Shown: one piece after another, positions 1-5,874 of the stretch | Layout of the letters: the number at the start of each line of letters is the position of its first letter | How positions within the stretch are numbered: the first letter of the stretch is position 1 | The notes under the pieces: generated by a model | Database searches by the model: none | Told to the model about the DNA's origin: nothing | Seen by the model: the letters and a program-made list of their open reading frames with translations, nothing else | Origin: a bacterium | GTDB taxonomy: Bacteria > Verrucomicrobiota > Verrucomicrobiia > Opitutales > UBA953 | Assembly: GCA_009926645.1 (NCBI GenBank) | Contig: RFOO01000016.1 | Span: 1 to 11,959 of the forward strand | Reading direction: 5' to 3' | Length of the DNA stretch: 11,959 nt | Made by a program: the position numbers and the translations under genes

Positions 1-221
1 CTACCTTGCCAGCCATAACCTTTACCACCATCGGTGATGGCGATTTTAAGAATGCCACCACTCACAGTCACGCGAGAGGTATTTCCAACATACTCCCATT
101 TGGTTAAATCTAAATTGGATCCATCAAACTCATCAGACCATGTAAGTTTGAGTCCATCCGTTGGGCTAGCGGCCCAAAGTTGAACTGAAAACAGAGCAAG
201 AATCAGGCTTGTAAATCTCAT
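1..221 (-). CDS. Secreted glycoside hydrolase family 16-like protein, N-terminal fragment
   Basis: This is an open frame reading off the left edge, starting at ATG 221-219, with about 73 codons visible. The first 18 or so residues form a likely Sec signal peptide: a positive start (MRFTS), a hydrophobic core (LILALFSVQLW) and an A-A-S cleavage region. The mature part begins LKLTWSDEFDGSNLDLTKWE. This closely resembles the opening beta strand of GH16 endoglucanases and laminarinases, usually of the form W-S-D-E-F-(D/N)-G-x-x-L-D-x-x-K-W. Family members cleave beta-1,3, beta-1,4 or galactan linkages outside the cytoplasm. The catalytic E-x-D-x-x-E motif lies beyond the edge, so activity and substrate cannot be judged. 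A non-catalytic carbohydrate-binding or LamG-like protein sharing this opening is the alternative. No Shine-Dalgarno precedes the start. It lies 68 bases downstream of the pseudouridine synthase gene on the same strand. Confidence 0.6.
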   Translation of the reverse strand, partial: MRFTSLILALFSVQLWAASPTDGLKLTWSDEFDGSNLDLTKWEYVGNTSRVTVSGGILKIAITDGGKGYGWQG

Positions 222-242
222 AGGATTTTTGATGTGACTACT

Positions 243-271
243 AATTTAATCCTTTTTTACAAACAATGCAA
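243..271 (-). promoter_or_regulatory. Weak sigma70-like promoter candidate for the GH16-like gene
   Basis: Read on the minus strand there is TTGCAT (266-271), a 17-base spacer, then TAAATT (243-248), 21 bases before the ATG. The -35 box matches the consensus at only three positions and the -10 box at four, so this is a tentative call. No terminator hairpin is visible between the upstream gene and this one, so read-through transcription is also possible. Confidence 0.25.
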
Positions 272-289
272 GTCGGACTGGAAGCCTCG

Positions 290-994
290 TTAATTCTCGA
301 AAATTAGGTCAATTTCCTTGCGGGAAAGGGGGCGACAATCGCCTAGAGGCATTTTACGTAGAACCAGGCTACCAATTTGGAATCGCTTCAGTACCTTTAC
401 ATGGAAACCAAAGATTTCAAATAAGCGACGGATTTCACGTTTTCGGCCTTGATCGAGGTGAACCTCGAGTTGCTTAGGGTCATCGGGCGAACGAATCACC
501 TTTTTGAATCTTAAAAGTTCTCCTTCCTCCATCGCTCCTTTAAGTAACTTAGGCGTAAGCTTCGGATCATAGTCACGATTTAAATGCACCTCGTATCTTT
601 TCAAAACACCTCCAGAAGGATGCATCACTTTATTAGCTAAGGCACCATCGTTGGTTAAAAGTAAAAGCCCCTCGGAATCTTTATCCAGGCGCCCCACACA
701 AAATAAACGCAAGGTCTTATATTCTGGTGGTACCATTTCAAAAACTGTATGCCCACCATGCGAATCGACATTGGTACATAAAAAACCTCGAGGCTTGTTC
801 ATCATCAATACCACATTTCTCGAAACGCTTTTAACCTCTCGACCTCGATAACGCACCACATCAACAGCGGGGTCCACTGGCTGACCCGTTCCAGCGACTT
901 TGCCATTAATGGTGACCAACCCCTCGGAAACCAGTCGTTCGGCTTCCCTTCGGGAACAAATTCCCGCCTGAGCAAGGAATTTATGAATTCGCAT
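290..994 (-). CDS. rluB: RluB/RsuA-type rRNA pseudouridine synthase
   Basis: This enzyme isomerises a specific uridine in rRNA to pseudouridine. Numbered from ATG 994, an S4 RNA-binding domain fills residues 1-55 (RIHKFLAQAGICSRREAE, then the V-x-I-N-G-K turn). The catalytic domain follows, with the motif GRLDKDSEGLLLLTNDG, in which Asp104 is the catalytic aspartate, and the C-terminal family signature QGRKREIRRLFE near residues 182-193. The TNDG-x-LAN-x-x-MHPS stretch is closer to RluB (23S) than to RsuA (16S), but the exact target is inferred. The long C-terminal tail of E. coli RluB is absent. An in-frame GTG at 1009 would add five residues. ATG 994 is preferred because relatives begin at M-R-(L/I)-x-K-x-L. 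Neither start has a Shine-Dalgarno. The gene is divergent from folD. Confidence 0.9.
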   Translation of the reverse strand: MRIHKFLAQAGICSRREAERLVSEGLVTINGKVAGTGQPVDPAVDVVRYRGREVKSVSRNVVLMMNKPRGFLCTNVDSHGGHTVFEMVPPEYKTLRLFCVGRLDKDSEGLLLLTNDGALANKVMHPSGGVLKRYEVHLNRDYDPKLTPKLLKGAMEEGELLRFKKVIRSPDDPKQLEVHLDQGRKREIRRLFEIFGFHVKVLKRFQIGSLVLRKMPLGDCRPLSRKEIDLIFEN

Positions 995-1038
995 CGTATT
1001 TTCGGTCACGCCCTATGTCTAAAGGAACAATTCCGCTC

Positions 1039-1083
1039 AGGGCGAGATAATCAGTCATATTCCTGAATAACTTTTCTCGCCCT
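1039..1083. promoter_or_regulatory. Perfect 8+8 inverted repeat between rluB and folD
   Basis: AGGGCGAG (1039-1046) and CTCGCCCT (1076-1083) are exact reverse complements separated by 29 bases. A small inner pair, TCAG (1051-1054) and CTGA (1063-1066), is nested inside. It sits in the 118-base gap between two divergent starts, so it could be an operator serving both promoters, or a hairpin in one of the leaders. No convincing -35/-10 pair could be picked out around it. Confidence 0.4.
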
Positions 1084-1112
1084 CCCTACCCCGTTTGTCC
1101 TACTTAAAGACC

Positions 1113-1985
1113 ATGAAGCTTATTGATGGTAATGCGATAGCCCAAGAAGTGCTTGCCGAAGTTAAAAATCGGGTAGCCAAATTGAGTCCGGTGATTCCTC
1201 ACGTCGCCTTCGTCCGCGTCGGAGAAGACCCTGCCTCGGTATCTTACGTAACTAAAAAACAAAAAACGGCTGCGGAAGTAGGTATGAAAGCCAGTCTCAA
1301 AGTTTTCCCCGAAAGCGTGAGCAAGGAAGAACTCTTTGCTCACCTCGATGCCCTCAACGCCGACTCAACCGTTCACGGCATCCTGATTCAGGCACCCTTA
1401 CCCAAACACCTACCGGAGACCGAAGTTTTTAATCGTGTATCACCGAATAAAGATGTGGATGGTTTTGGCACGCAGAGCATTGGCCGGCTTGTACAAGAAC
1501 TGCCCGGAGCCTTTGCAGCTTGCACGCCTGCAGGTGTCATCGAATTGCTTCGTCGTTCAGGCGTTGAGACCGCAGGCAAGCATGCCGTTGTGGTCGGACG
1601 CTCTTTGATTGTTGGTAAGCCTGCTGCGGTTCTTTTATTGGCCAAGGGATGTGATTGTACGGTTACGATTGCTCACTCCCGTACACGTGATCTTCCCAGC
1701 ATCGTTCGTCAGGCGGACATTGTGGTGGCGGCGATTGGCAAACCTAAATTCATCACTGCGGATATGATTAAACTAGGAGCTGTCGTCATCGATGTGGGTA
1801 TCAATCGTGTCCCCGATTCGACTAAAAAAACGGGTTATCGTATTGTTGGGGATGTAGACTTTGAGGCCGTTTCGCCGAAGTGTGCGGCGATTACGCCTGT
1901 ACCAGGTGGAGTTGGACCAATGACCGTAGCGATGCTGATGCAAAACACTTTAAACGCTTGCGAGCGAGCACAGTCCCGTGGCTGA
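1113..1985 (+). CDS. folD: Bifunctional methylenetetrahydrofolate dehydrogenase/cyclohydrolase FolD
   Basis: FolD is a cytoplasmic homodimer that oxidises 5,10-methylene-THF with NADP+ and hydrolyses the resulting methenyl-THF to 10-formyl-THF. It feeds one-carbon units to purines and formyl-methionine. Numbered from ATG 1113 (290 residues, normal family length), the catalytic Tyr45-x-x-x-Lys49 lies in SYVTKKQK. The folate-site loop ILIQAPLP is at 90-97 and P-N-K-D-V-D-G-F at 111-118. The C-T-P-A-G motif is at 137-141. The nucleotide-binding signature VVGRSLIVGKPAAVLL spans 160-175, and the C-terminal TPVPGGVGPMT spans 261-271. A TTG at 1095 would add six residues (MSYLKT) and is less likely, because relatives start just before I-D-G. 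The upstream sequence has no strong ribosome binding site. The last eight bases overlap the next gene. Confidence 0.96.
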   Translation: MKLIDGNAIAQEVLAEVKNRVAKLSPVIPHVAFVRVGEDPASVSYVTKKQKTAAEVGMKASLKVFPESVSKEELFAHLDALNADSTVHGILIQAPLPKHLPETEVFNRVSPNKDVDGFGTQSIGRLVQELPGAFAACTPAGVIELLRRSGVETAGKHAVVVGRSLIVGKPAAVLLLAKGCDCTVTIAHSRTRDLPSIVRQADIVVAAIGKPKFITADMIKLGAVVIDVGINRVPDSTKKTGYRIVGDVDFEAVSPKCAAITPVPGGVGPMTVAMLMQNTLNACERAQSRG

Positions 1986-2583
1986 AGTGAAACCACCTCC
2001 CCTGCCCTTGCCTCCCGCTGGCTTTGGCTGGCGCACTCTCGCCTGCCTTGCGGACATCATTCCGCTCATTATTTTGGGCGTATTCCTCGGAGGTTATTTT
2101 GCCAACACGGAACAGTTGGAGGCAAAACAGAGAGTCGACGATTTTCAGAAGCGACTCGAACAACAATACATCAAAACGCTCTCCAACCCCAGCGAACGGG
2201 AACAAACCGCATTGCGGAAAATGATTATGCAGCCCGACTCTCAAGACCTAACGGCCGTACAGACATGGTACACCCATCAAGGTGTTGTTTGTTTTTTTGT
2301 TCTCTTAGTCGGACTTACCTTGCAGGAAATCGTCGCTTCTGGACAGACCATCGGTAAGCGCATTTTTAATCTACGTACGGTCGATTTTTACACTCAGCAA
2401 CCTCCAGGATTAATGTCCTGCCTCCTTCGCTCAGCCTGGAAAGCTGCCTTTCTAGCCTTGGTAAATCCCCTCATTCTTATTTTAGGGATAATCAATTTTC
2501 ACGTTCCTTTATTTCGTCGAGACCGTCGGGCGTGGCATGACATGCTCACCCGGACTTATGTTGTGGACGACAAAAAGAGGTAA
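1978..2583 (+). CDS. RDD family integral membrane protein
   Basis: This is a 201-residue inner-membrane protein of the RDD family, whose general function is poorly known (some members have been proposed to act as transporters). The hallmarks are Arg19 and Asp26 in the first membrane segment (WRTLACLADIIPLIILGVFL, about 18-40), the family motif GQTIGKRIFNLRTVD (122-136) at the end of the second segment, and DRRAWHDMLTRTYVV near the C-terminus. A charged 50-residue stretch rich in Q, K and E, probably helical, separates segments 1 and 2. A third hydrophobic segment spans about 156-178. The N-terminus is proline-rich. The GTG start at 1978 lies inside the folD stop region (GTGGCTGA), giving an 8-base overlap that suggests translational coupling. 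A functional link to folate metabolism is not implied. Confidence 0.85.
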   Translation: MAEVKPPPLPLPPAGFGWRTLACLADIIPLIILGVFLGGYFANTEQLEAKQRVDDFQKRLEQQYIKTLSNPSEREQTALRKMIMQPDSQDLTAVQTWYTHQGVVCFFVLLVGLTLQEIVASGQTIGKRIFNLRTVDFYTQQPPGLMSCLLRSAWKAAFLALVNPLILILGIINFHVPLFRRDRRAWHDMLTRTYVVDDKKR

Positions 2584-2604
2584 GCTCGCAAAAGCAAAAG
2601 GCAT

Positions 2605-2630
2605 AAAAAAAGCCTCAGTTTCCTGAGGCT
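2605..2630 (-). terminator. Intrinsic terminator of pnp
   Basis: On the minus strand an 8-bp perfect stem (AGCCTCAG/CTGAGGCT, 2611-2630) with a GAAA tetraloop runs straight into a T tract (2605-2611). It starts 23 bases after the pnp stop. On the plus strand the same stem follows the RDD gene but has no T run, so any termination in that direction would be weaker. Confidence 0.9.
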
Positions 2631-2653
2631 TGAGGGATGGTTCGCTGAGCGAA

Positions 2654-4888
2654 TTATCCTTGATTGCTTTCGCCTTCGTTAGCGCGCTCGCGGAAAGGAC
2701 GACGGGCAGGTCGGTCTTCACGTGGACGATCAAAACTAGGCTTAGGAGCAGGCACGTATTCGCGACCTTCCTTCTCGGCGATGGCTGCACGACGAGAGAG
2801 ACGTACGCGTCCTTTATCGTCGATACCCACACACTTAACGATGATTTCATCGCCAAGTTTAACGATGTCTTCGACCCGATTAACGCGGAAGTCGGCAAGC
2901 TCGGAAATGTGGACGAGGCCTTCTTGACCAGGGAGACATTCCACGAAGGCACCGAATTCTTTCACCGAGCGAACGATACCTTTATAGGTTTTGTCTAATT
3001 CGATTTGTGCAGAGATAAGGTTCACTTCGTTAACGGCACGAGCGAGTTTTTCACCATCGGTAGCGAAAATCGTAATCCAACCCGAATCATCTTGGTCGAT
3101 ATCGATTTGGCAACCGGTGTACTCGGTGATGCGTTTGATGTTCTTACCACCAGGACCGATGAGAGCACCGATTTTCTCAGCGGGAATCTTCATGCGGTGA
3201 GTACGGGGAGCATGCGATTTAAGTTCAGCACGAGGAGCAGCAATCGAAGCTTCCATGTAACCAAGAATCTGGTCACGGGTTACTTTGTTTTGCATGATTG
3301 CTTCCTTCGCGATTTCAATCGGTAAGCCGTGGATTTTCAGGTCCAACTGGAAGCCCGTGATACCTTCGCGGGTACCGCAAATCTTGAAGTCCATATCACC
3401 ATAGTGATCTTCGGCGCCGATGATATCGGTAAGCACGCGGTGCTTCACCACTTTACCGCCTTTTTCTTCGGTCACGAGACCGCAAGAAATGCCTGCAACA
3501 GGAGCCTTAATCGGCACACCCGCATCCATCAACGCCAAGGTACCACCGCAAACTGAGGCCATCGAGGTCGACCCATTGGATTCCATGATTTCAGAAACCA
3601 AACGAATGGAATACGGGAAATCTTGTTCCGAAGGTAGAACGGAAAGCAAGGAACGCTCAGCGAGATTACCGTGACCGGTTTCACGACGGCTAGTGACACC
3701 GAAACGACCCGTCTCACCGACTGAGAATGGAGGGAAGTTGTAGTGTAAGAGGAATGACTTCGATTTCGGTCCGCCGGTAATGGAGTCCAATTCCTGAACA
3801 TCCTTGGAAGTACCGAGCGTCGCTAAAACGAGACCTTGTGTTTCACCGCGCTGGAAAATGGCTGAACCATGAACGCGAGGGAGAACATCAATCTGACAAG
3901 AGATTGGACGTAAATCCTTGGTGCCACGACCGTCCGCACGCTGGCCTTTTTCGATGATCGCCGAGCGATAGACTTTTTCTTGGAGTTTTTCGAAAGCCAT
4001 CTTGATATGACGAGCGTCGAAGCCATCGCCTAATTCAGCTTGGCAAGCTGCTTTCGCTTTTTCGATAACAGCCTTCACCGCATCGCCACGCTCTTTTTTC
4101 GAGGCCAAGAAGATAGCCTTTTGCAGTTGGTCACCTTCCGCGGCAACGCGTTCGCAAATCGCCAAAGCTTTGGGTTCACAAACAACTAAGGGGAAAACTT
4201 TTTTCTGCTTCGCACAAAGAGCGGCTAACTTACGTTGAGCAGCAATAATGGGCTGAATCGCACGATGAGCAAAATCCAACGCTGCAATGAAATCAGCCTC
4301 AGGGATTTGATCCGCCGAACCTTCAATCATCATCATATCATTTTCATTTCCGACATAGATTAAATCTAAGTCTGAAGCGAATTGCTGTTCGTGGGTTGGA
4401 TTAGCAATGAATTGACCATCGATGCGGGCAACACGCACACATCCAATTGGACCGTTCCAAGGGATATCGGAGCAAAGCAAAGCGGCGGAAGCACCGTTCA
4501 CCATGAGCACATCAGGTTCATTAACTTGGTCAGCCGAAAGCAGTAAACCGATGACCTGTACTTCGTTCAGAAAACCCTCAGGGAAAAGCGGGCGAAGCGG
4601 ACGATCGCAAAGACGCGACGTTAAGATTTCCTTGTCCGAAGGTTTTCCTTCGCGACGGAAGTAACCACCAGGGAAACGACCCGCGGCGGCAAATTTCTCG
4701 CGATAGTCTACCGTTAAAGGGAAGAAATCTTGGTCAGGTGAACGCAGTTCCTCTGCGGCGGTCGCAGAAACGAAGACGGTTGTCTCGCCCTTACGAATCG
4801 TTACGGAGCCATTCGCTAAACGTGCTAAGGATCCAGTGCTGATAGTGATACCGAGTTCCTCGATAGTCACGGAGTGTTGTTGTTTCAT
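2654..4888 (-). CDS. pnp: Polynucleotide phosphorylase PNPase
   Basis: PNPase is a trimeric 3'-5' phosphorolytic exoribonuclease and a component of RNA degradosomes. It also adds heteropolymeric tails. The 744 residues show the full architecture. The first RNase PH domain (about 10-145) contains the RNA-contact loop GGYFRREGKPSD and R-P-L-R-P. A helical linker follows (about 210-300). The second, catalytic RNase PH domain (about 310-545) has EDHYGDMDFK at 493-502. Asp494, Asp500 and Lys502 correspond to E. coli Asp486, Asp492 and Lys494. The KH domain (about 565-622) has its G-x-x-G loop at 578-581 (IGPGGKN). The S1 domain (about 633-700) contains GAFVECLPGQEGLVHISE. An arginine-rich, disordered tail (about 715-744) ends the protein and may bind RNA or partners. 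It lies 120 bases downstream of rpsO, the classic operon order. The sequence before ATG 4888 is A-rich without a Shine-Dalgarno. Confidence 0.98.
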   Translation of the reverse strand: MKQQHSVTIEELGITISTGSLARLANGSVTIRKGETTVFVSATAAEELRSPDQDFFPLTVDYREKFAAAGRFPGGYFRREGKPSDKEILTSRLCDRPLRPLFPEGFLNEVQVIGLLLSADQVNEPDVLMVNGASAALLCSDIPWNGPIGCVRVARIDGQFIANPTHEQQFASDLDLIYVGNENDMMMIEGSADQIPEADFIAALDFAHRAIQPIIAAQRKLAALCAKQKKVFPLVVCEPKALAICERVAAEGDQLQKAIFLASKKERGDAVKAVIEKAKAACQAELGDGFDARHIKMAFEKLQEKVYRSAIIEKGQRADGRGTKDLRPISCQIDVLPRVHGSAIFQRGETQGLVLATLGTSKDVQELDSITGGPKSKSFLLHYNFPPFSVGETGRFGVTSRRETGHGNLAERSLLSVLPSEQDFPYSIRLVSEIMESNGSTSMASVCGGTLALMDAGVPIKAPVAGISCGLVTEEKGGKVVKHRVLTDIIGAEDHYGDMDFKICGTREGITGFQLDLKIHGLPIEIAKEAIMQNKVTRDQILGYMEASIAAPRAELKSHAPRTHRMKIPAEKIGALIGPGGKNIKRITEYTGCQIDIDQDDSGWITIFATDGEKLARAVNEVNLISAQIELDKTYKGIVRSVKEFGAFVECLPGQEGLVHISELADFRVNRVEDIVKLGDEIIVKCVGIDDKGRVRLSRRAAIAEKEGREYVPAPKPSFDRPREDRPARRPFRERANEGESNQG

Positions 4889-4906
4889 GTTTTTGTTTTA
4901 TCTTGT

Positions 4907-4926
4907 GCCAGGCGGAATTGCCTAGC
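4907..4926 (-). promoter_or_regulatory. Hairpin in the pnp 5' leader
   Basis: On the minus strand GCTAGGC and GCCTGGC form a 7-bp stem (one G-U pair) with a 6-base loop, 18 bases upstream of the pnp ATG. It is not followed by a T run, so it is not a terminator. In E. coli the pnp leader is folded, cut by RNase III and used for PNPase autoregulation. A similar role here is inference only. Confidence 0.4.
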
Positions 4927-4955
4927 GGTTTTTATTTTGTTGGGTGAAAAGGCAA

Positions 4956-4977
4956 CGTCCCAGCGTGAGCTGGGACG
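4956..4977 (-). terminator. GC-rich hairpin after rpsO, possible partial terminator or processing site
   Basis: A perfect 9-bp stem (CGTCCCAGC/GCTGGGACG) with a 4-base loop begins 31 bases after the rpsO stop. On the minus strand it is followed by TTGCCTTTT, an interrupted T tract, so termination would be incomplete. An attenuator that lets some transcripts continue into pnp, or a 3'-end-protecting/RNase processing stem for rpsO mRNA, both fit. E. coli has a comparable terminator between the two genes. Confidence 0.55.
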
Positions 4978-5008
4978 CGCGAAGTAATCCTACGCCAAGG
5001 CGGACAAA

Positions 5009-5269
5009 TTACTTACGCAAATTGAGCTTAACAATTAAGGCGTTATAGCGGTCTAAATTACTAGACTTAAGGTAATTGAGCAGCTTGCGACGACGGTTGG
5101 TCAGCATGATAAGACCGCGACGCGAGTGAAAATCTTTACGATGATCGCGTAGGTGCTCAGTGAGGTGGTTAATCCGACCAGTGAGAAGAGCGACTTGGAC
5201 TTCTGGTGAACCTGTGTCCTTGGCGTCTTGCTGGTTGGCTTTGATGATTTCCGACTTATTGTATGACAT
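5009..5269 (-). CDS. rpsO: 30S ribosomal protein S15
   Basis: S15 is a primary 16S rRNA-binding protein that fastens the three-way junction of helices 20-22 during assembly of the 30S central domain. The 86 residues cover the whole four-helix protein. Typical conserved parts are DTGSPEVQVALLTGRI (18-33), the RNA-contacting LTEHLRDHRKDFHSRRGL (36-53) and the C-terminal R-R-R-K-L-L-x-Y-L segment. Initial Met is ATG 5269. There is no Shine-Dalgarno, only an A-rich tract upstream. It is the first gene of the rpsO-pnp operon and follows a long folded leader (5270-5442) that may bind S15 itself. Confidence 0.98.
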   Translation of the reverse strand: MSYNKSEIIKANQQDAKDTGSPEVQVALLTGRINHLTEHLRDHRKDFHSRRGLIMLTNRRRKLLNYLKSSNLDRYNALIVKLNLRK

Positions 5270-5333
5270 ATGTTTTGGTTAGTTTTTTGGGGAGTTTGGC
5301 CGACTTGGGAGGAATTCCCGAGGACCCGCCGAA

Positions 5334-5376
5334 TGGCCGGTACCTCCGTCTGGAGAGAGCTTTCGCTCCCCGGCCA
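5334..5376 (-). promoter_or_regulatory. Three-way-junction RNA in the rpsO leader, candidate S15 autoregulatory site
   Basis: Read on the minus strand, P1 is TGGCCGG (5376-5370) pairing with CCGGCCA (5340-5334), 7 bp. P2 is GGAGC-GAAA-GCTCT (5369-5356), 5 bp with a GNRA tetraloop and a G-U pair next to a G-C pair at the junction. P3 is CTCC-AGAC-GGAG (5355-5344), 4 bp. P1-P2 and P2-P3 abut directly and three bases (GTA, 5343-5341) join P3 to P1. S15 is known to recognise a three-way junction and a G-U/G-C motif in 16S rRNA, and leaders of this general kind in other bacteria. The fold is read directly from complementarity; the S15 role is inferred. A GC-rich dispersed repeat is the alternative. 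Confidence 0.55.
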
Positions 5377-5380
5377 GCGT

Positions 5381-5442
5381 GAGAAGGGCTCCGCCCCTCT
5401 CCCTAACGAAGTTGAACCCAATTCGTGACAGGTAGAACTACC
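5381..5442 (-). promoter_or_regulatory. Upstream hairpins of the rpsO leader
   Basis: Three stems precede the three-way junction on the minus strand. The first is GGTAG/CTACC (5431-5442), with a loop of 2-4 bases. The second is ACGAATTG/CAA-C-TTCGT (5406-5426), 8 bp with one bulged C and a GGTT loop. The third is a 9-bp stem GAGAGGGGC/GCCCTTCTC (5381-5401) with a 3-base loop and an internal G-U next to G-C. None is followed by a T run, so they look like leader structure, not terminators. Their stacking just upstream of the candidate S15 site suggests one long folded 5' UTR. Confidence 0.45.
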
Positions 5443-5539
5443 CTAGGCAAGCCGGAATATAAGCGAAATTTATCCAGATTTTAGGGTGATAAATCGTCAA
5501 ACTAGGGAAGTTTAGACAAAGCGGCTTTGGATTAGCCCG

Positions 5540-5567
5540 TTGACTCTCTCCCTGCTGACTTTGGAAT
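5540..5567 (+). promoter_or_regulatory. Possible sigma70 promoter of yhbY-ispA
   Basis: TTGACT (5540-5545, five of six consensus bases), a 16-base spacer and TGGAAT (5562-5567, four of six). The ATG starts eight bases after the -10 box, so a transcript from here would be leaderless or nearly so. The match is moderate and untested. Confidence 0.35.
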
Positions 5568-5575
5568 AAAAAGTC

Positions 5576-5872
5576 ATGCACGATGAACATTCCAGTCTGA
5601 CGGGTGCGGAACGCGGTAAACTACGCAGTCTGGCTCAAACGCTCGACCCCAAAGTCTTTGTCGGCAAAGCAGGCATCAATCCTGGCATCGCTAAACTCTT
5701 AAACGATGCATTCAAAAATGCCGATTTAGTTAAAGTGCGTTTTACAGCGGAAAGAGATCTAATGGAGCAACAATCTCAAGAACTGGCCAAACTAACGCAG
5801 AGCGAAGTAATTGGTAGCGTTGGTCGAACAGCGACCTTCTTTCGATTAGGATCATCCGCTTCGGCTGAATAA
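5576..5872 (+). CDS. yhbY: YhbY family CRM-domain RNA-binding protein
   Basis: This is a 98-residue single-domain CRM protein (family also called RNA-binding protein YhbY). E. coli YhbY associates with pre-50S ribosomal particles and is thought to help 50S assembly. The N-terminal LTGAERGKLRSLAQTLDPKV (8-27) and the G-K-A-G loop (30-33), equivalent to the RNA-contacting G-x-x-G of KH-like folds, are diagnostic. LVKVRFTAERD (51-61) and the VIGSVGRTATFFRL beta strand near the C-terminus complete the alpha-beta-alpha-beta fold. The short serine/alanine tail is unremarkable. It is followed two bases later by ispA and very likely shares a transcript with it. It faces away from rpsO, so a ribosome-assembly factor and a ribosomal protein share one intergenic region. 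No Shine-Dalgarno is present. Confidence 0.93.
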   Translation: MHDEHSSLTGAERGKLRSLAQTLDPKVFVGKAGINPGIAKLLNDAFKNADLVKVRFTAERDLMEQQSQELAKLTQSEVIGSVGRTATFFRLGSSASAE

Positions 5873-5874
5873 AA

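Larger units (their letters stand above)
5270..5575. other. 306-base divergent intergenic region between rpsO and yhbY
   Basis: No coding sequence is seen here. The half nearest rpsO (5270-5442) is GC-rich and folded as described in the leader entries. The half nearest yhbY (5443-5575) is more AT-rich and should hold both promoters. For rpsO, TATATT can be read on the minus strand at 5457-5462, but without a good -35 box at the right distance. For yhbY, TTGACT lies at 5540-5545. A second element, TCGGCCA (minus strand, 5297-5303), lies close to the rpsO start and could compete with the 3' strand of P1. Confidence 0.6.

Noticed and set aside
2611..2630. The pnp terminator stem read as the terminator of folD-RDD
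   Set aside because: On the plus strand no T run follows the stem; it is clearly built for the minus strand, though some plus-strand stopping is possible.
2630..4664. Several plus-strand open frames opposite pnp
   Set aside because: They are shadows of a long, fully conserved gene on the minus strand. Their translations show no domain and no start signals.
5101..5421. 106-codon minus-strand frame overlapping rpsO and its leader
   Set aside because: It covers the folded leader in a different frame from rpsO and shows no domain; its apparent length comes from the GC-rich leader.
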